Part shown: one piece after another, positions 19,110-28,205 of the stretch | Numbering within the stretch: the first letter of the stretch is position 1 | Layout of the letters: every line of letters begins with the position of its first letter | DNA from: Gordonia humi | GTDB lineage: Bacteria > Actinomycetota > Actinomycetes > Mycobacteriales > Mycobacteriaceae | DNA: 64,000 nt | Direction: 5' to 3' | NCBI RefSeq assembly: GCF_014197435.1 | Contig: NZ_JACIFP010000001.1 | Span: forward strand, 2,294,001 to 2,358,000 | Position numbers and translations under genes: made by a program | The notes under the pieces: model-generated | The model's database searches: none | What the model saw: the letters and a program-made list of their open reading frames with translations, nothing else | Told to the model about the DNA's origin: nothing

Positions 19110-20297
19110 GTGACCACCACCCGATCTGCGCCGGCCCGTGATTTCGACGGCTTGTACGACTCCATCCGCGACGGCGCCGCCGACCGCGAGCGTTCCGCGG
19201 AACGTCCCCACGACCTCGTCGCCTTGATCCGTGCATCCGGATTCCTGGGACTTCGGGTGCCCGCCGAACGCGGTGGCCGTGGCGCGTCGTTGCGCGAGTT
19301 CTTCGAGCACCTCATCGACCTGGCGCGCGCCGACTCGAATCTCGCTCAAGCACTTCGCGCTCACTTCGGCTACGGCGAGCAATTGCGGTTCGTCCCGGCG
19401 GAGGAGGTCGGTGACGCGTTCGGGGTCCTCCTGACGGAGATCGTCGGCAACGCGATCACGGAGCCGAGCGGTGCGCACTCGGGAGACTTCGCCGGACTGG
19501 CGACCACGTTCACTCCCGACGGGGGCGATTGGACGATCACCGGAACCAAGTTCTATTCGACCGGCACCCTCTACGCCGACCGCGTGTGGGTATGGGGCGT
19601 CACGCCCGACGGGCTCCCCGCCAGCGCCGTGGTACCGCTCGACCGTGACGGGATCACCGTGGTCGACGACTGGGACGGCTTCGGGCAGCAGGCGAGTGGA
19701 AGCGGAACGACACACTTCGCGAACACTCCCGCGCTCGCCACCGAGGTGTCGGTCGCCGGGACCGAACCGCCTCCGCGCCTCGCGCTCGGCGCGTTCCTGC
19801 AGCTGTACCTCACCGCGGTCATCGTCGGAAACCTCGAAGCCGCGCGCGACGACGCCGTCGCGACCCTGCAGGCCAGGACTCGAAACATCACCCACGGCAG
19901 CGCGGAACTGCCGCGCCATGAGCCGGTCCTGCTCGCTCAGACCGGTGACATCGCGGCCAAGGCGTATGCCGCACGGTCGATCGTGCTCGACGTCGCGTCG
20001 TATCTCGACGAGGCGGACGTCGTACTGTCCGCCGGCCGTTTCGACACCGGGGTCGGCGCGACGGCGGGACGCAAAGCGGCCGAGGCCAAAGTCGTCGTCG
20101 ACCGACTCGCGCTCGACGCGGCGACGGCGCTCTTCGAGGTCGGTGGCGCGTCGGCCACTCGCCGCGGAACCAACCTCGACCGTCATTGGCGCAACATCCG
20201 CACGCTCGCCTCGCACAATCCGACCCGGCTGAAAGCCCAGGTCATCGGCGACCACCTGGTCAACGCCGCTGTTCTACCCGACAACACCTATTTCTGA
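19110..20297 (+). CDS. Acyl-CoA dehydrogenase-fold flavoprotein monooxygenase, SfnB/DszC-like
   Basis: A 395-residue protein with the three-part acyl-CoA dehydrogenase fold. The flavin region EIVGNAITEPSGAHSG (about 112-127) and the substrate-side GTKFYSTGTLYADRVWVWG are typical of the SfnB/DszC branch, as is the C-terminal GTNLDRHWRNIRTLASHNP. Members of this branch use reduced FMN and oxygen on sulfur compounds or amines rather than acyl-CoA. No flavin reductase gene is adjacent, so reduced flavin must come from elsewhere. It is followed after 18 bases by a hydrolase and then a paralogue (21224-22432); substrate unknown. Confidence 0.8.
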   Translation: MTTTRSAPARDFDGLYDSIRDGAADRERSAERPHDLVALIRASGFLGLRVPAERGGRGASLREFFEHLIDLARADSNLAQALRAHFGYGEQLRFVPAEEVGDAFGVLLTEIVGNAITEPSGAHSGDFAGLATTFTPDGGDWTITGTKFYSTGTLYADRVWVWGVTPDGLPASAVVPLDRDGITVVDDWDGFGQQASGSGTTHFANTPALATEVSVAGTEPPPRLALGAFLQLYLTAVIVGNLEAARDDAVATLQARTRNITHGSAELPRHEPVLLAQTGDIAAKAYAARSIVLDVASYLDEADVVLSAGRFDTGVGATAGRKAAEAKVVVDRLALDAATALFEVGGASATRRGTNLDRHWRNIRTLASHNPTRLKAQVIGDHLVNAAVLPDNTYF

Positions 20298-20315
20298 TCC
20301 GAAGGACTGCCTCCC

Positions 20316-21227
20316 ATGACTGAAGCACTGCGCACCGTCCCGCTCGACGAGTTCGGCCCCGACGCCCGCCATGTCGACACCACCGTTCTCGACTCCCAAA
20401 TCCATCACGTCGAATCCGGCGACGGCGACCCGATCGTCTTCCTGCACGGCAGTCCGACCAGCTCCTACCTGTGGCGTCACGTCTTCGCTCGACTCATCGG
20501 GCGCGGTCGCCTCATCGCCCCGGACCTGATCGGCTTCGGGGACTCCGGCCGCCCCGACATCGCCTACGAACTCGACGATCACCTCCGCTACCTCGAAACC
20601 TGGTTCGACACGCTCGACCTGCGGAACGTGACACTGGTCGTCCAGGACTACGGCGCCGCGCTCGGTGTCGCGTGGGCCTCGCGCCACCCGGACCGCGTCA
20701 AGGCGGTGCTTCTGGCCGAGCCGGTCATCCGCGATATCGAGTCGAAGGACCTGCCCGAACCGTTCGTGCAGGCACAGCTGCTCATTCGAACGCCGGGCGA
20801 CGGCGAGAAGTTCGTCGTCGACGACAATCTGTTTCTGACCCAGGTGCTGCCCGGAGCGTTTCTCACGGCGCCGTCGGACGAGTCGCTCGCGGTCTACCTG
20901 GCGCCGTTCCCGACCGCTGACAGTCGCGGGCATCTCATCACGTTCCCCAGGAATCTTCCGATCGACGGTGTCCCCGCTACGTCGGTCGACTTCCTCGAAC
21001 GGAACGTCGAATGGCTCGCCACCAGCAACGACGTCCCCAAACTCTTGCTCACGTTCGAGCCCGGTTTCCTCGTCACGCCCGGCATCCTCGCGTGGGCGAA
21101 GGCAACCGTCGCCGCCCTCGAAGTCCGTGATGCGGGTGCGGGGGTGCACTTCGTGCAGGAGGACCAGCCGCAGGCGATCGCCGACGGCGTCGTCGATCTT
21201 CTGCGGCGCGCGGACGGCGCGCGGTGA
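20316..21227 (+). CDS. Haloalkane dehalogenase-like alpha/beta hydrolase
   Basis: A 303-residue alpha/beta hydrolase very close in layout to haloalkane dehalogenases such as LinB: HGSPTSSYLWR after strand 3, nucleophile elbow VVQDYGAALG with Asp instead of Ser (about residue 111), and catalytic His in VHFVQEDQP near 284. The two halide-holding residues of true dehalogenases, Asn in HGN and Trp next to the nucleophile, are Ser and Tyr here, so another substrate is likely. It lies between two DszC-like flavoproteins with an 18-base gap before and a four-base GTGA overlap after, so it acts in the same pathway. Confidence 0.8.
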   Translation: MTEALRTVPLDEFGPDARHVDTTVLDSQIHHVESGDGDPIVFLHGSPTSSYLWRHVFARLIGRGRLIAPDLIGFGDSGRPDIAYELDDHLRYLETWFDTLDLRNVTLVVQDYGAALGVAWASRHPDRVKAVLLAEPVIRDIESKDLPEPFVQAQLLIRTPGDGEKFVVDDNLFLTQVLPGAFLTAPSDESLAVYLAPFPTADSRGHLITFPRNLPIDGVPATSVDFLERNVEWLATSNDVPKLLLTFEPGFLVTPGILAWAKATVAALEVRDAGAGVHFVQEDQPQAIADGVVDLLRRADGAR

Positions 21228-22432
21228 CCGCCGTGATCTCGGCCGCAGTCCGGCCCGGGTCGCCCGAATTGGACGCGCTCATCGAGCGGATCGCCGACGG
21301 CGCGTTCGACCGCGAACGCACCGGTACCGCCCCGCATGAGCAGGTCGCCTGGCTCAAGGACGCCCGCGTCGGCGCGTACCGGCTGCCGGTGCAGGACGGC
21401 GGCGGCGGAGCGACGGTCCGCGAGCTGTTCGATCTGGTGATTCGGCTCAGTCGTGCCGATTCGAATCTCGGACATCTGCTTCGTGCCCACTTCGGGACCG
21501 TCGAGGACGTTCTGCTGTGGCCCGACGGGGAGCGGCGGCGCCGATGGGTCGAACGCATCGCGGCGGGCGAACTGATCGGCAACGGCAACAACGAACTCAG
21601 CGGCAAGCACGCCGGTGACTTCGCGAAGTCGACGACGTTCACCCCGGTCGACGGCGGCTACCGCGTCGACGGCGTGAAGTACTACTCGACCGGCACCTTG
21701 TACTCCGAGCACGCGTTCGTCACCGGCGTGACACCCGACGGCGTACCCGTGCAGGCACTCGTCACACTCGACCGTGCGGGCCTCACCGTCGAAGACGACT
21801 GGGACGGTTTCGGACAGTCGCTGACGGGAACCGGCACCACCCGGTTCGACGGCGTGCTCGTCGAGTTCGACGAGGTGACCCTGCCGCCGACGGATCTGAG
21901 CACGCTCGGCCGCTGGCACCTCGGGCCGTTGTACCAGCACTACCTGAACGCGGTGGTCGCGGGAAACGCATTGGCCGTGGTCGACGACGCGGTCGCGTTG
22001 ATCACGGGTCGGAAGCGGAGCTTCACTCACGGGTCGGCAGACCTCCCGCGTGAGGACCCGGTTCTGCTCGAGGTGGTCGGCGAGATATCCGCGCTCGCGA
22101 ATGCGACCGGGTCGATCGTGCTCGAGACCGCGGACGTGCTCGGACGGATACCGGAGTCTGTGGTCGACGGCGCTGTGGAATCGGACGTCGTGCACGAGGC
22201 GGCGCTGCGTGCGTCGCAGTCGCAAGTGGTCGTCGCCGACCTCGCGCTCCGGGCCGCGACACTCCTGTTCGATGTCGGGGGAGCGTCGGCCGTGAAACGG
22301 TCGGCGAATCTCGACCGGCACTGGCGGAACATCCGGACCGTCGTGTCCCACAACCCGACTCGGTTCAAGAATCGGGCGATCGGGGAGCTGCTGGTGAACG
22401 GAGTCGAACTGCCGGACAATACGTACTTTTGA
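21224..22432 (+). CDS. Second SfnB/DszC-like flavoprotein monooxygenase
   Basis: A 402-residue paralogue of the protein at 19110-20297, sharing its motifs throughout: IGNGNNELSGKHAGDF in the flavin region, GVKYYSTGTLYSEHAFVTG, LTVEDDWDGFGQSLTGTGTTRF and the end SANLDRHWRNIRTVVSHNPTRF. Its GTG overlaps the hydrolase stop by four bases. Two such enzymes around one hydrolase suggest two successive or alternative oxidations of one compound or of related compounds. No regulator is next to the set. Confidence 0.8.
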   Translation: MTAVISAAVRPGSPELDALIERIADGAFDRERTGTAPHEQVAWLKDARVGAYRLPVQDGGGGATVRELFDLVIRLSRADSNLGHLLRAHFGTVEDVLLWPDGERRRRWVERIAAGELIGNGNNELSGKHAGDFAKSTTFTPVDGGYRVDGVKYYSTGTLYSEHAFVTGVTPDGVPVQALVTLDRAGLTVEDDWDGFGQSLTGTGTTRFDGVLVEFDEVTLPPTDLSTLGRWHLGPLYQHYLNAVVAGNALAVVDDAVALITGRKRSFTHGSADLPREDPVLLEVVGEISALANATGSIVLETADVLGRIPESVVDGAVESDVVHEAALRASQSQVVVADLALRAATLLFDVGGASAVKRSANLDRHWRNIRTVVSHNPTRFKNRAIGELLVNGVELPDNTYF

Positions 22433-23559
22433 ACGATGATCGTCGGGCTGGATCCGCCGGCTGGATCCCCGGTCGCCGACCCCACGGAGGCGCTGCGATG
22501 TATGCAGGAGTTTGTCGACCGAGACCGAACTGGATGTGAAGTGCGTGTCCGCACCCGACGAACTCGGTCGCGGGCTGTTCCTCTAACTTTTCTGAGACTG
22601 GTTGATGTAGACCTTGGGAGCCCCGTGTCGACGTCGTCCGCGCGAGTTCTCAACTGCAGCATCGCTTCCGCACGATCGGCGCTCACGCGCTCCACGGCGC
22701 GGGCCAATGTGGGCGGACGGTGATGTTGGGGAGTCGAAGTAGCGTTGTAGTGGGGTGCCGGACTGCCGGACGTAGCGGCGGCCAATTGGAGCGCCGCCGA
22801 CGGAGTTTCGGCGATCAGAACCGGTTTGTCGGTGCTGACGTGACGGTGATATGTCCGTGGGCTGCGCTGTGCTCGTGACGTCGAGGGTCAGTGCTCGGTG
22901 CTCGGTGCCGCATGTCTGCGAGCGTGACCACGCGGATCCACGGACCGGACAAGCGGTGTTCTTTGAACCATTCGTCGATGGGCCATTGACGATATCCAGG
23001 GTTGCCAGTTCGGCGAAAAGGTATTGGTCGGCGAGCACAGTCAGGTGTTGTTCACGTGCCATGGAAGGGCGGCGGTCGGTCATAGCGGCAGTCTGTCATC
23101 GCCTGCCAGCAGATGTGGACACGTCATCTCACAGGCTGGCCTTTGAGCTAGCCCGTATCGACGCACCACCTCAGGGGTGGATGTGGTGTCGATCGCAGGT
23201 TCACCGGGAAATCCAACAATTCGGCAGGTTCGTCCGCAGAAATCTGATCGGTACGGAGAAGCACGATGGAAACTCTCGTTAACGCCCGCCTGCGCACTGC
23301 TCATGCTCGTCGTCGGTGCCGCGTCCCGCGGGCGCTACAGTACGTCTGCAAGTCCTGGACGATCACGATAACGCACGGCGCCTCGTTGTCTGATTGATAA
23401 CCACCTCTGGTGGGCTTCCTGAGCGTCAACGTAGTCGTCGGCGTACCGCCGTGGGCAGCAGTCGCGCGTGTGGCCGCTGTCGGCTCCGACGGTCCACGTC
23501 GATGAAGGTGAGGTTGAGTTCGACCAAACGGTGTCGAGATCAACCATCAGAGTAAGCTC
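22433..23559. other. Gene-poor stretch with no convincing intact gene
   Basis: Open frames here are short, rich in Arg, Ser and Cys and overlap in several frames. The minus-strand frame starting near 23083 (MTDRRPSMAREQHL and the next 40 residues) has plausible codon choice for its first 60 codons and then decays, so a remnant may be present. Nothing can be named. Confidence 0.5.
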
Positions 23560-23964
23560 TCAATTGCCTCGGTATACCCCGTCTTCGTCAACTCCTTCGT
23601 TGAAGTCCTCAAAATCAAGATTTGATACCGTGAGGTTGTCTGCTACTGATCGAATAAACTCGGGGGCGACCCGAAATGAAGGATCATTGTACTCCAAATC
23701 GACCACGAGTAGAGAGTGATCGGAGTCGTTCATCGCCCGTGCATCCGCAATGAAGGCATAATCTAAATCGGTCATTCCTGCCGATTCAGCAAGGCGAATG
23801 ATTCCTTCTCGGGTCAGCCCGTCGTGGCTCCGGTCATCTACCAGAGTAAACTCTGCAGGGCCTCGGTGTTTCTCAATCAGGTCTGTGACCTCCTTCCATG
23901 CTTCATCACTTGAGAAATCGGCACGGAAAACGACGTTCTGTCCGGGCGGGTATTCGCTGGTCAT
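23560..23964 (-). CDS. Small acidic protein, DUF6924-like
   Basis: A 134-residue acidic soluble protein with visibly lower GC than the core genes. The run FTLVDDRSHDGLTREGIIRLAESAG, then YAFIADARAMNDSDHSLLVVDLEYNDPSFRVAPEFIRSVADNLTVSNLDFEDF, resembles DUF6924 proteins of actinobacteria. ATG at 23962-23964 is preferred over the TTG two codons upstream; no ribosome site is seen. Function unknown. Small acidic orphans in such regions are sometimes immunity proteins, but there is no toxin next to it. Confidence 0.6.
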   Translation of the reverse strand: MTSEYPPGQNVVFRADFSSDEAWKEVTDLIEKHRGPAEFTLVDDRSHDGLTREGIIRLAESAGMTDLDYAFIADARAMNDSDHSLLVVDLEYNDPSFRVAPEFIRSVADNLTVSNLDFEDFNEGVDEDGVYRGN

Positions 23965-24568
23965 GTCCAAATGCTACTGCAAGACCAGTACCAGTACAGA
24001 GAAACAGGAGATCTGGCATACAATTAATTCGACTGAATACGTGTGCAATGAAACTTGCAAACGGGGAACTGCTGGGCCTGATCACGCTCCCGCGGCAACA
24101 CTTTCGAGACCGACTGGGCCTCCAGTGCAGTCGAACGGCGAGAACGCAAATCAGAGAGCGGGGGCGGTACCTCGAAAGCTTTCGGGGTGCCGTCAGGAGT
24201 CTGTTGCGGAACGCTCGGACTGACTCGCCCATTCGCTCGGGACGTGTCGTTGCGTTATGTTGGATGGGGATCGGATTACGGTAAGGACCTGATGCTCTGC
24301 GTTGAATAGGCTGGTGTACCACGGCCCGGGGGTTGCTGTCTTTGGGCGCGCAGTAACGCGGCCTGGATGATTGTAGCCAGGCGGGCCGGGACGAGCGGTC
24401 TCGTAGGAAAGATGGCGCTCGTACGCGGTATATTTTCAACCACAACAGGATTTGGGTCGGTGTATGTCTCGATCGAGGTTAGCCCTTTTGTTGACGTTCA
24501 GGAATCCTGATGGCTAATCAGATTGGAAGATATTGCTTGAGTTCTTCGAGTGTGTCAGCAAAGGAGTG
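23965..24568. other. Non-coding or decayed stretch
   Basis: No frame with convincing codon character was found on either strand over about 600 bases. The open frame 23906-24445 on the minus strand is Arg/Ser/Pro-rich and looks spurious. Base composition is lower in GC than the rest of the window. Confidence 0.45.
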
Positions 24569-24925
24569 TCATTCAGTCTCAATTAGAGACGACAGATTCT
24601 CAAGAGGCTTGTCATCTGACGCGTAAGAGACAAGTGTCCAGTATTGATCAATATAGTCATCGAGTGTTGCGGTTGGCTCTGCGTACTCGATCACCGAATA
24701 ATTCGGTTACAGCGCCCCGCGAATCGTTGCGAATCTTAATACGATGGAGTTTGTTGCGTCTAACGCGAAGAACCAGCGACCTACGCGCGTGGTGCGGTCG
24801 TCGTTGCGGACGAAGCGACCTGGACGCTCAAGTGGTCTTCGCTCTGGCGCCGGGCACAGCGATACCGATCTGCACTCGACGCCACTCATCGTGTAGTCGG
24901 CACCGGAGGATCGCCCGCTGCGCAC
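24569..24925 (-). pseudogene. Frameshifted remnant of an unknown gene
   Basis: The minus strand encodes two convincing protein pieces in different frames. The first reads GRWFFALDATNSIVLRF and ends at TAA near 24711. The second, directly after, reads NYSVIEYAEPTATLDDYIDQ, then YWTLVSYASDDKPLENLSSL and a proper TGA at 24569-24571. Joining them needs one indel. It is the C-terminal end of a protein I do not recognise. Confidence 0.5.
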
Positions 24926-25125
24926 CTGTGCCGACGCAGCGGCATCCTGATCAACGCAAATCCGCGGTATACGTGCGGCTAGTAATCTCAGCTACGCGGT
25001 TCAGTCGAAAATGGCTGGCTGCTATCAGTCGGCAGGTATGATGTCTCGATGTCGTCGAGGGGTGTGAGCGTGTGGATGACGACCGTGTCAGCGCCGATTC
25101 CGGCCCAGGAGATCGACGTCGCTAG

Positions 25126-25341
25126 TCATGCTCGAAGTGGCTTTCGGTCACGTAGATCACCCGTCGCAGTCGCTAGATCGAAGATCCTGAGGATTGAGTA
25201 GCGGAAGGTTGGCGCGGCTTTGCCTCGCAGTTCGACGTTGCCGACGACTGTAGGTCGGCTCCCTCCGATCGTTGTGCAGCCCACGCTCGGAATTTCTTGG
25301 ACCACTGTCCCGATTCCGCGTGCGAACTCAGCGGTGTACAC
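25126..25341 (-). CDS. Short reading frame of unknown function, possibly a remnant
   Basis: A 71-residue frame with reasonable codon choice (VYTAEFARGIGTVVQEIPSV, then VVGNVELRGKAAPTFRYSIL) and a TGA end. There is no ribosome site and no recognisable domain. It lies in the same decayed stretch as its neighbours, so it may be a fragment. Confidence 0.3.
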   Translation of the reverse strand: MYTAEFARGIGTVVQEIPSVGCTTIGGSRPTVVGNVELRGKAAPTFRYSILRIFDLATATGDLRDRKPLRA

Positions 25342-25555
25342 CTCTGAGGCGACCCCGCCTCCCCATACTTTGTCTATTGACTTCAGCCTCCTGACTCAAA
25401 GTGGAGTCGGCGAGTTCGAGGGGCGGAACACGCGATTCACGGGTGCTGGTCGAATACATGGAACCTGTATGCACTACGATCTCCGGACCGCCGGGCCGAT
25501 TCACAGTTTCGCTGAAAGCTAAGTGCTGGTTCGAGGGCGTCGATACGCTCGATCA

Positions 25556-25996
25556 ATGGAACCTAGTTCACGGATCATGCGCCTGTTCGGGAGTTGTGTG
25601 GCGGCAACAGTCCTCGGTCTGGCTGCGCTCGTGGGATCTCCGGCAGCAGCGCATGCCGCGCCAGACGGGAAACATGATTCAGTCTCTGTTGTACGTAGCT
25701 GCGCGGGTGGGAAGCAAGTTCGTCCACGGCAGCTGACGTCAATCTACTGCGGCGATATGGGTTTGTACGTCACTGCTATCACGTGGATTGGCTGGACCGA
25801 TGGCTGGGCCGCGGGTTACGGGACCGAGCACCGGAAACTATGCAAACCTGACTGCGCTACGGGCCGGACCGCGAGTCGCCCTGTGGGCGTCTGGCTGTTC
25901 GCGCCGCGCAAAGGAAACTTCACGCACGTTTCGTTGTACTCGTCGTTGACCTCACCGGCACGTACCTACCGACTTACTGGTGACGCTCGCCTCTGA
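25556..25996 (+). CDS. Secreted small cysteine-containing protein
   Basis: A 146-residue precursor with a classical signal peptide: a charged start (MEPSSRIMRLF), a hydrophobic core CVAATVLGLAALVG and a cleavage site after AAAHA (about residue 32). The mature part of about 114 residues has four cysteines (SCAGG, IYCGD, LCKPDC) that could form two disulfides, and tryptophan-rich ITWIGWTDGWAAGYGTEH. Similar small secreted proteins of unknown role are common in Nocardia, Rhodococcus and Gordonia. An internal ATG at 25577 is an alternative start. Monocistronic. Confidence 0.7.
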   Translation: MEPSSRIMRLFGSCVAATVLGLAALVGSPAAAHAAPDGKHDSVSVVRSCAGGKQVRPRQLTSIYCGDMGLYVTAITWIGWTDGWAAGYGTEHRKLCKPDCATGRTASRPVGVWLFAPRKGNFTHVSLYSSLTSPARTYRLTGDARL

Positions 25997-26265
25997 CCGA
26001 GTAGCTGCCGTCAGTAGTAGCAAGGGTGAAATTGGGCCCTGCACCACATGCGAACGCCGACTTCTGGCTATGGCAACAGGGCCAGTTGGGACGACGCTGA
26101 CGACTCAGCGGCGCCGAGCAGGCGCCCACCGCGCTGTGCGGCGGGACGACCGGCCGGGTCGGCTCGAGTCTCCGCACGCGATATCGCGACCGCCCGACAA
26201 TCTGCCCACTCCTCCGAACAGTCGACACCGTCGGAATTGTCGCACCGGCGTGATGTACTCCGTCC

Positions 26266-27216
26266 ATGGAACCAGTCGCCGTCGTCCTACTCGCCATCGT
26301 GTTGATCGCGCTCGTGCTCGTCGGCGTGCGGATGAGGCTCGGCGCGAGCCGCTCGGCGGCATCACGATCGACGGAGTTCTCGTTGATTCGTGCGACGCAG
26401 CGCGAGCGGCTGATGCGCGATCGGGAGCGTGGGGACGAGTGCGCGCGCATCGAGTCGGCGACGTGCGACGCTTCCGGTCCGAGACCGGAGAACGGCCACT
26501 ATTCGGGGTTCGAGACGCTGGTCGTCGACGTGTGGGACGGTCGGGACTTCACCCTGCGACATCGCGCCGTCGGACTCGGCTGGCTGCCGTTCGTCGGACC
26601 GCCCGAGCATCACGAGACACCGGAGATCACGCGTGGACGCCTCGAGCGCGTCTACAAGTTGAACGACGACGAACGGCGTGCGCACGCGCAGGTCCGCGAC
26701 ACGGACGGCGGCCGAATCGCGATCGCCGCAGCAGTTGTCGCTGCGCGGATCTATCGGTATCCGGTGTGGCACGAGGGCGTGTTCGACACCGTCCACACCC
26801 GGGTGGATCTTGTCGACGAGGTCACCTATCTGACGAAAGCCGCGGCGGAGATCGACGATCGGCTCAAGGCAGTGCGGCCGCCGGCCGGCGAGTCGGTACG
26901 CGATAGCGACGTCGTCGCCGTGTATGTGCAGAAGTCGGGGCTGCTGCAGGCTCGGCTCGACGGACTGCTCGACCGCCTCCGCGCCCTCGATGAACTCCGC
27001 GGAGCCGTGGCACGAGCTCAGGTGCAGGCGGACAAGACTGATTGGCTCGACCGCGCCGGCACGATCGACGACGTCGACACGGCGGCCGATGCGATCGCCG
27101 ACTCGCTCTACGCGATCGACATGCGTGATCGCGCGAGAGCGTCGGAGGCCGCTGCCGGGCTGCGGTTCGCGCCGACCGGAACACCGAAGATCGAAGCGGT
27201 GGCTCAGGACGAGTAG
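26266..27216 (+). CDS. Membrane-anchored protein with coiled-coil, unknown function
   Basis: A 316-residue protein with one N-terminal membrane helix (residues 3-23, VAVVLLAIVLIALVLVGVRM) and a cytoplasmic or external charged domain. Segments around 178-280 are helical and heptad-like (VDEVTYLTKAAAEIDDRLK, LLQARLDGLLDRLRALDELRGAVARAQVQADK). No enzymatic motif is seen. It lies alone between the secreted protein gene and the IclR gene, and the 269-base gap before it shows nothing notable. Confidence 0.7.
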   Translation: MEPVAVVLLAIVLIALVLVGVRMRLGASRSAASRSTEFSLIRATQRERLMRDRERGDECARIESATCDASGPRPENGHYSGFETLVVDVWDGRDFTLRHRAVGLGWLPFVGPPEHHETPEITRGRLERVYKLNDDERRAHAQVRDTDGGRIAIAAAVVAARIYRYPVWHEGVFDTVHTRVDLVDEVTYLTKAAAEIDDRLKAVRPPAGESVRDSDVVAVYVQKSGLLQARLDGLLDRLRALDELRGAVARAQVQADKTDWLDRAGTIDDVDTAADAIADSLYAIDMRDRARASEAAAGLRFAPTGTPKIEAVAQDE

Positions 27217-27274
27217 TCCCGCTCGAACGTCGACCGGGAGCGTCCGTGCGCCGGTCGCCGGTCGACGCGGCGGT

Positions 27275-28036
27275 TCAGACCTCGTTCGACGCGTCCAACG
27301 GCCGCCCGAGACTCAGTTCGATGTTCTCGGCAGCGGCCTGTGCTGCGGACAGCAGCCGAACCTCTTCGGCGGCGTCCATCTGTGTGCTCAGTGCCGAGAT
27401 GTGGATCGCTGCGACGACGGAGTCGGTACGCAGTGGAACGGCGAGGCCGACGACGCCGAGAATCGCCTCTTCGCGACTCAACGCGAAGCCCTGCTCCTTG
27501 ATCTGGGCGAGCTCACGCTCGAGTTCGGCGTCCTCGACCAGGGTGTGCGTCGTCAGGCGAGGTCGCGGCTGTGAGAACAGGCGTCGTCGTAGCTGCGGAT
27601 CGTAGGCGGCGAACAGCTTTCCGACCGACGTCGCGTGGAGGTAGAGCGACTGGCCGAGCCTGATGTCGACGCTGACCGGACGAGTGCCGGCGAATCGGTC
27701 GACGTAGGCGACATGCTTGCTGAACGGTACGGCCAGGTAGACGTCGTCGCCGGTGTCGCGTGCGAGTTCGATGAGCCGCCGCCGTGCGACGCTGCGCACT
27801 TGAAGCCCGTCGACGATGCGGATGCCGAGACGGACCGCGCGCGGTCCGATCGAATACCGAAGGTCCTCGGTGATGCTCACGACTTCGGTCGTGACCATGC
27901 GTTGCAGCAGATTGTGGCTGCTGCTCAGCGGGAGGTCGAGGCGCTTGGCGATCTCTGTCGCCGTCATCCCGTCGGCGTGGCCGGCGAGAAGCTCTAACAC
28001 GTCGAACGTGCGCGAGTACCGATCGCTACTGCTCAT
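27275..28036 (-). CDS. IclR-family transcriptional regulator
   Basis: A 253-residue regulator with an N-terminal winged helix-turn-helix (about 8-65; RTFDVLELLAGHADGMTATEIAKRLDLPLSSSHNLLQRMV) and a C-terminal effector domain (75-245; VRLGIRIVDGLQVRSVARRRLIELARDTG, SVGKLFAAYDP, ILGVVGLAVPL). The open frame extends to 28606, but the ATG at 28034-28036 fits the family start. It is divergent from the catabolic cluster, and a palindrome in the shared region is a likely operator, so it probably controls that cluster in response to a pathway compound. Confidence 0.93.
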   Translation of the reverse strand: MSSSDRYSRTFDVLELLAGHADGMTATEIAKRLDLPLSSSHNLLQRMVTTEVVSITEDLRYSIGPRAVRLGIRIVDGLQVRSVARRRLIELARDTGDDVYLAVPFSKHVAYVDRFAGTRPVSVDIRLGQSLYLHATSVGKLFAAYDPQLRRRLFSQPRPRLTTHTLVEDAELERELAQIKEQGFALSREEAILGVVGLAVPLRTDSVVAAIHISALSTQMDAAEEVRLLSAAQAAAENIELSLGRPLDASNEV

Positions 28037-28128
28037 GTCACCTGCTCCGCGTGTGATGGTCGGGTTCGGACCGATCGTATCCGATGCTCCGAAACTCGAA
28101 TGTCGCTTCAATATCTCGAAGAAAGTTG

Positions 28129-28191
28129 TTGACGCGGTGCAATTCGCTCGGATACATTCAGGAACACGAAGTTCTATTCGAAAACTCGAAT
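28129..28191 (+). promoter_or_regulatory. Promoter and probable IclR operator for the catabolic cluster
   Basis: TTGACG (28129-28134) and ATACAT (28152-28157) are 17 bases apart and form a sigma-70-like promoter pointing at the cluster. Just downstream ATTCGA-AAAC-TCGAAT (28176-28191) is a perfect inverted repeat. Related CTCGAA words occur at 28095-28100 and 28115-28120. The placement suits repression by the divergently encoded IclR protein. Confidence 0.55.
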
Positions 28192-28205
28192 TCAGGTGCA
28201 ATCGC

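Noticed and set aside
20894..22351. 485-codon minus-strand open frame
   Set aside because: Shadow of the hydrolase and second flavoprotein genes; no motif.
24550..25041. 163-codon plus-strand frame
   Set aside because: Arg/Ser/Cys-rich, opposite protein-like minus-strand pieces, so judged spurious.
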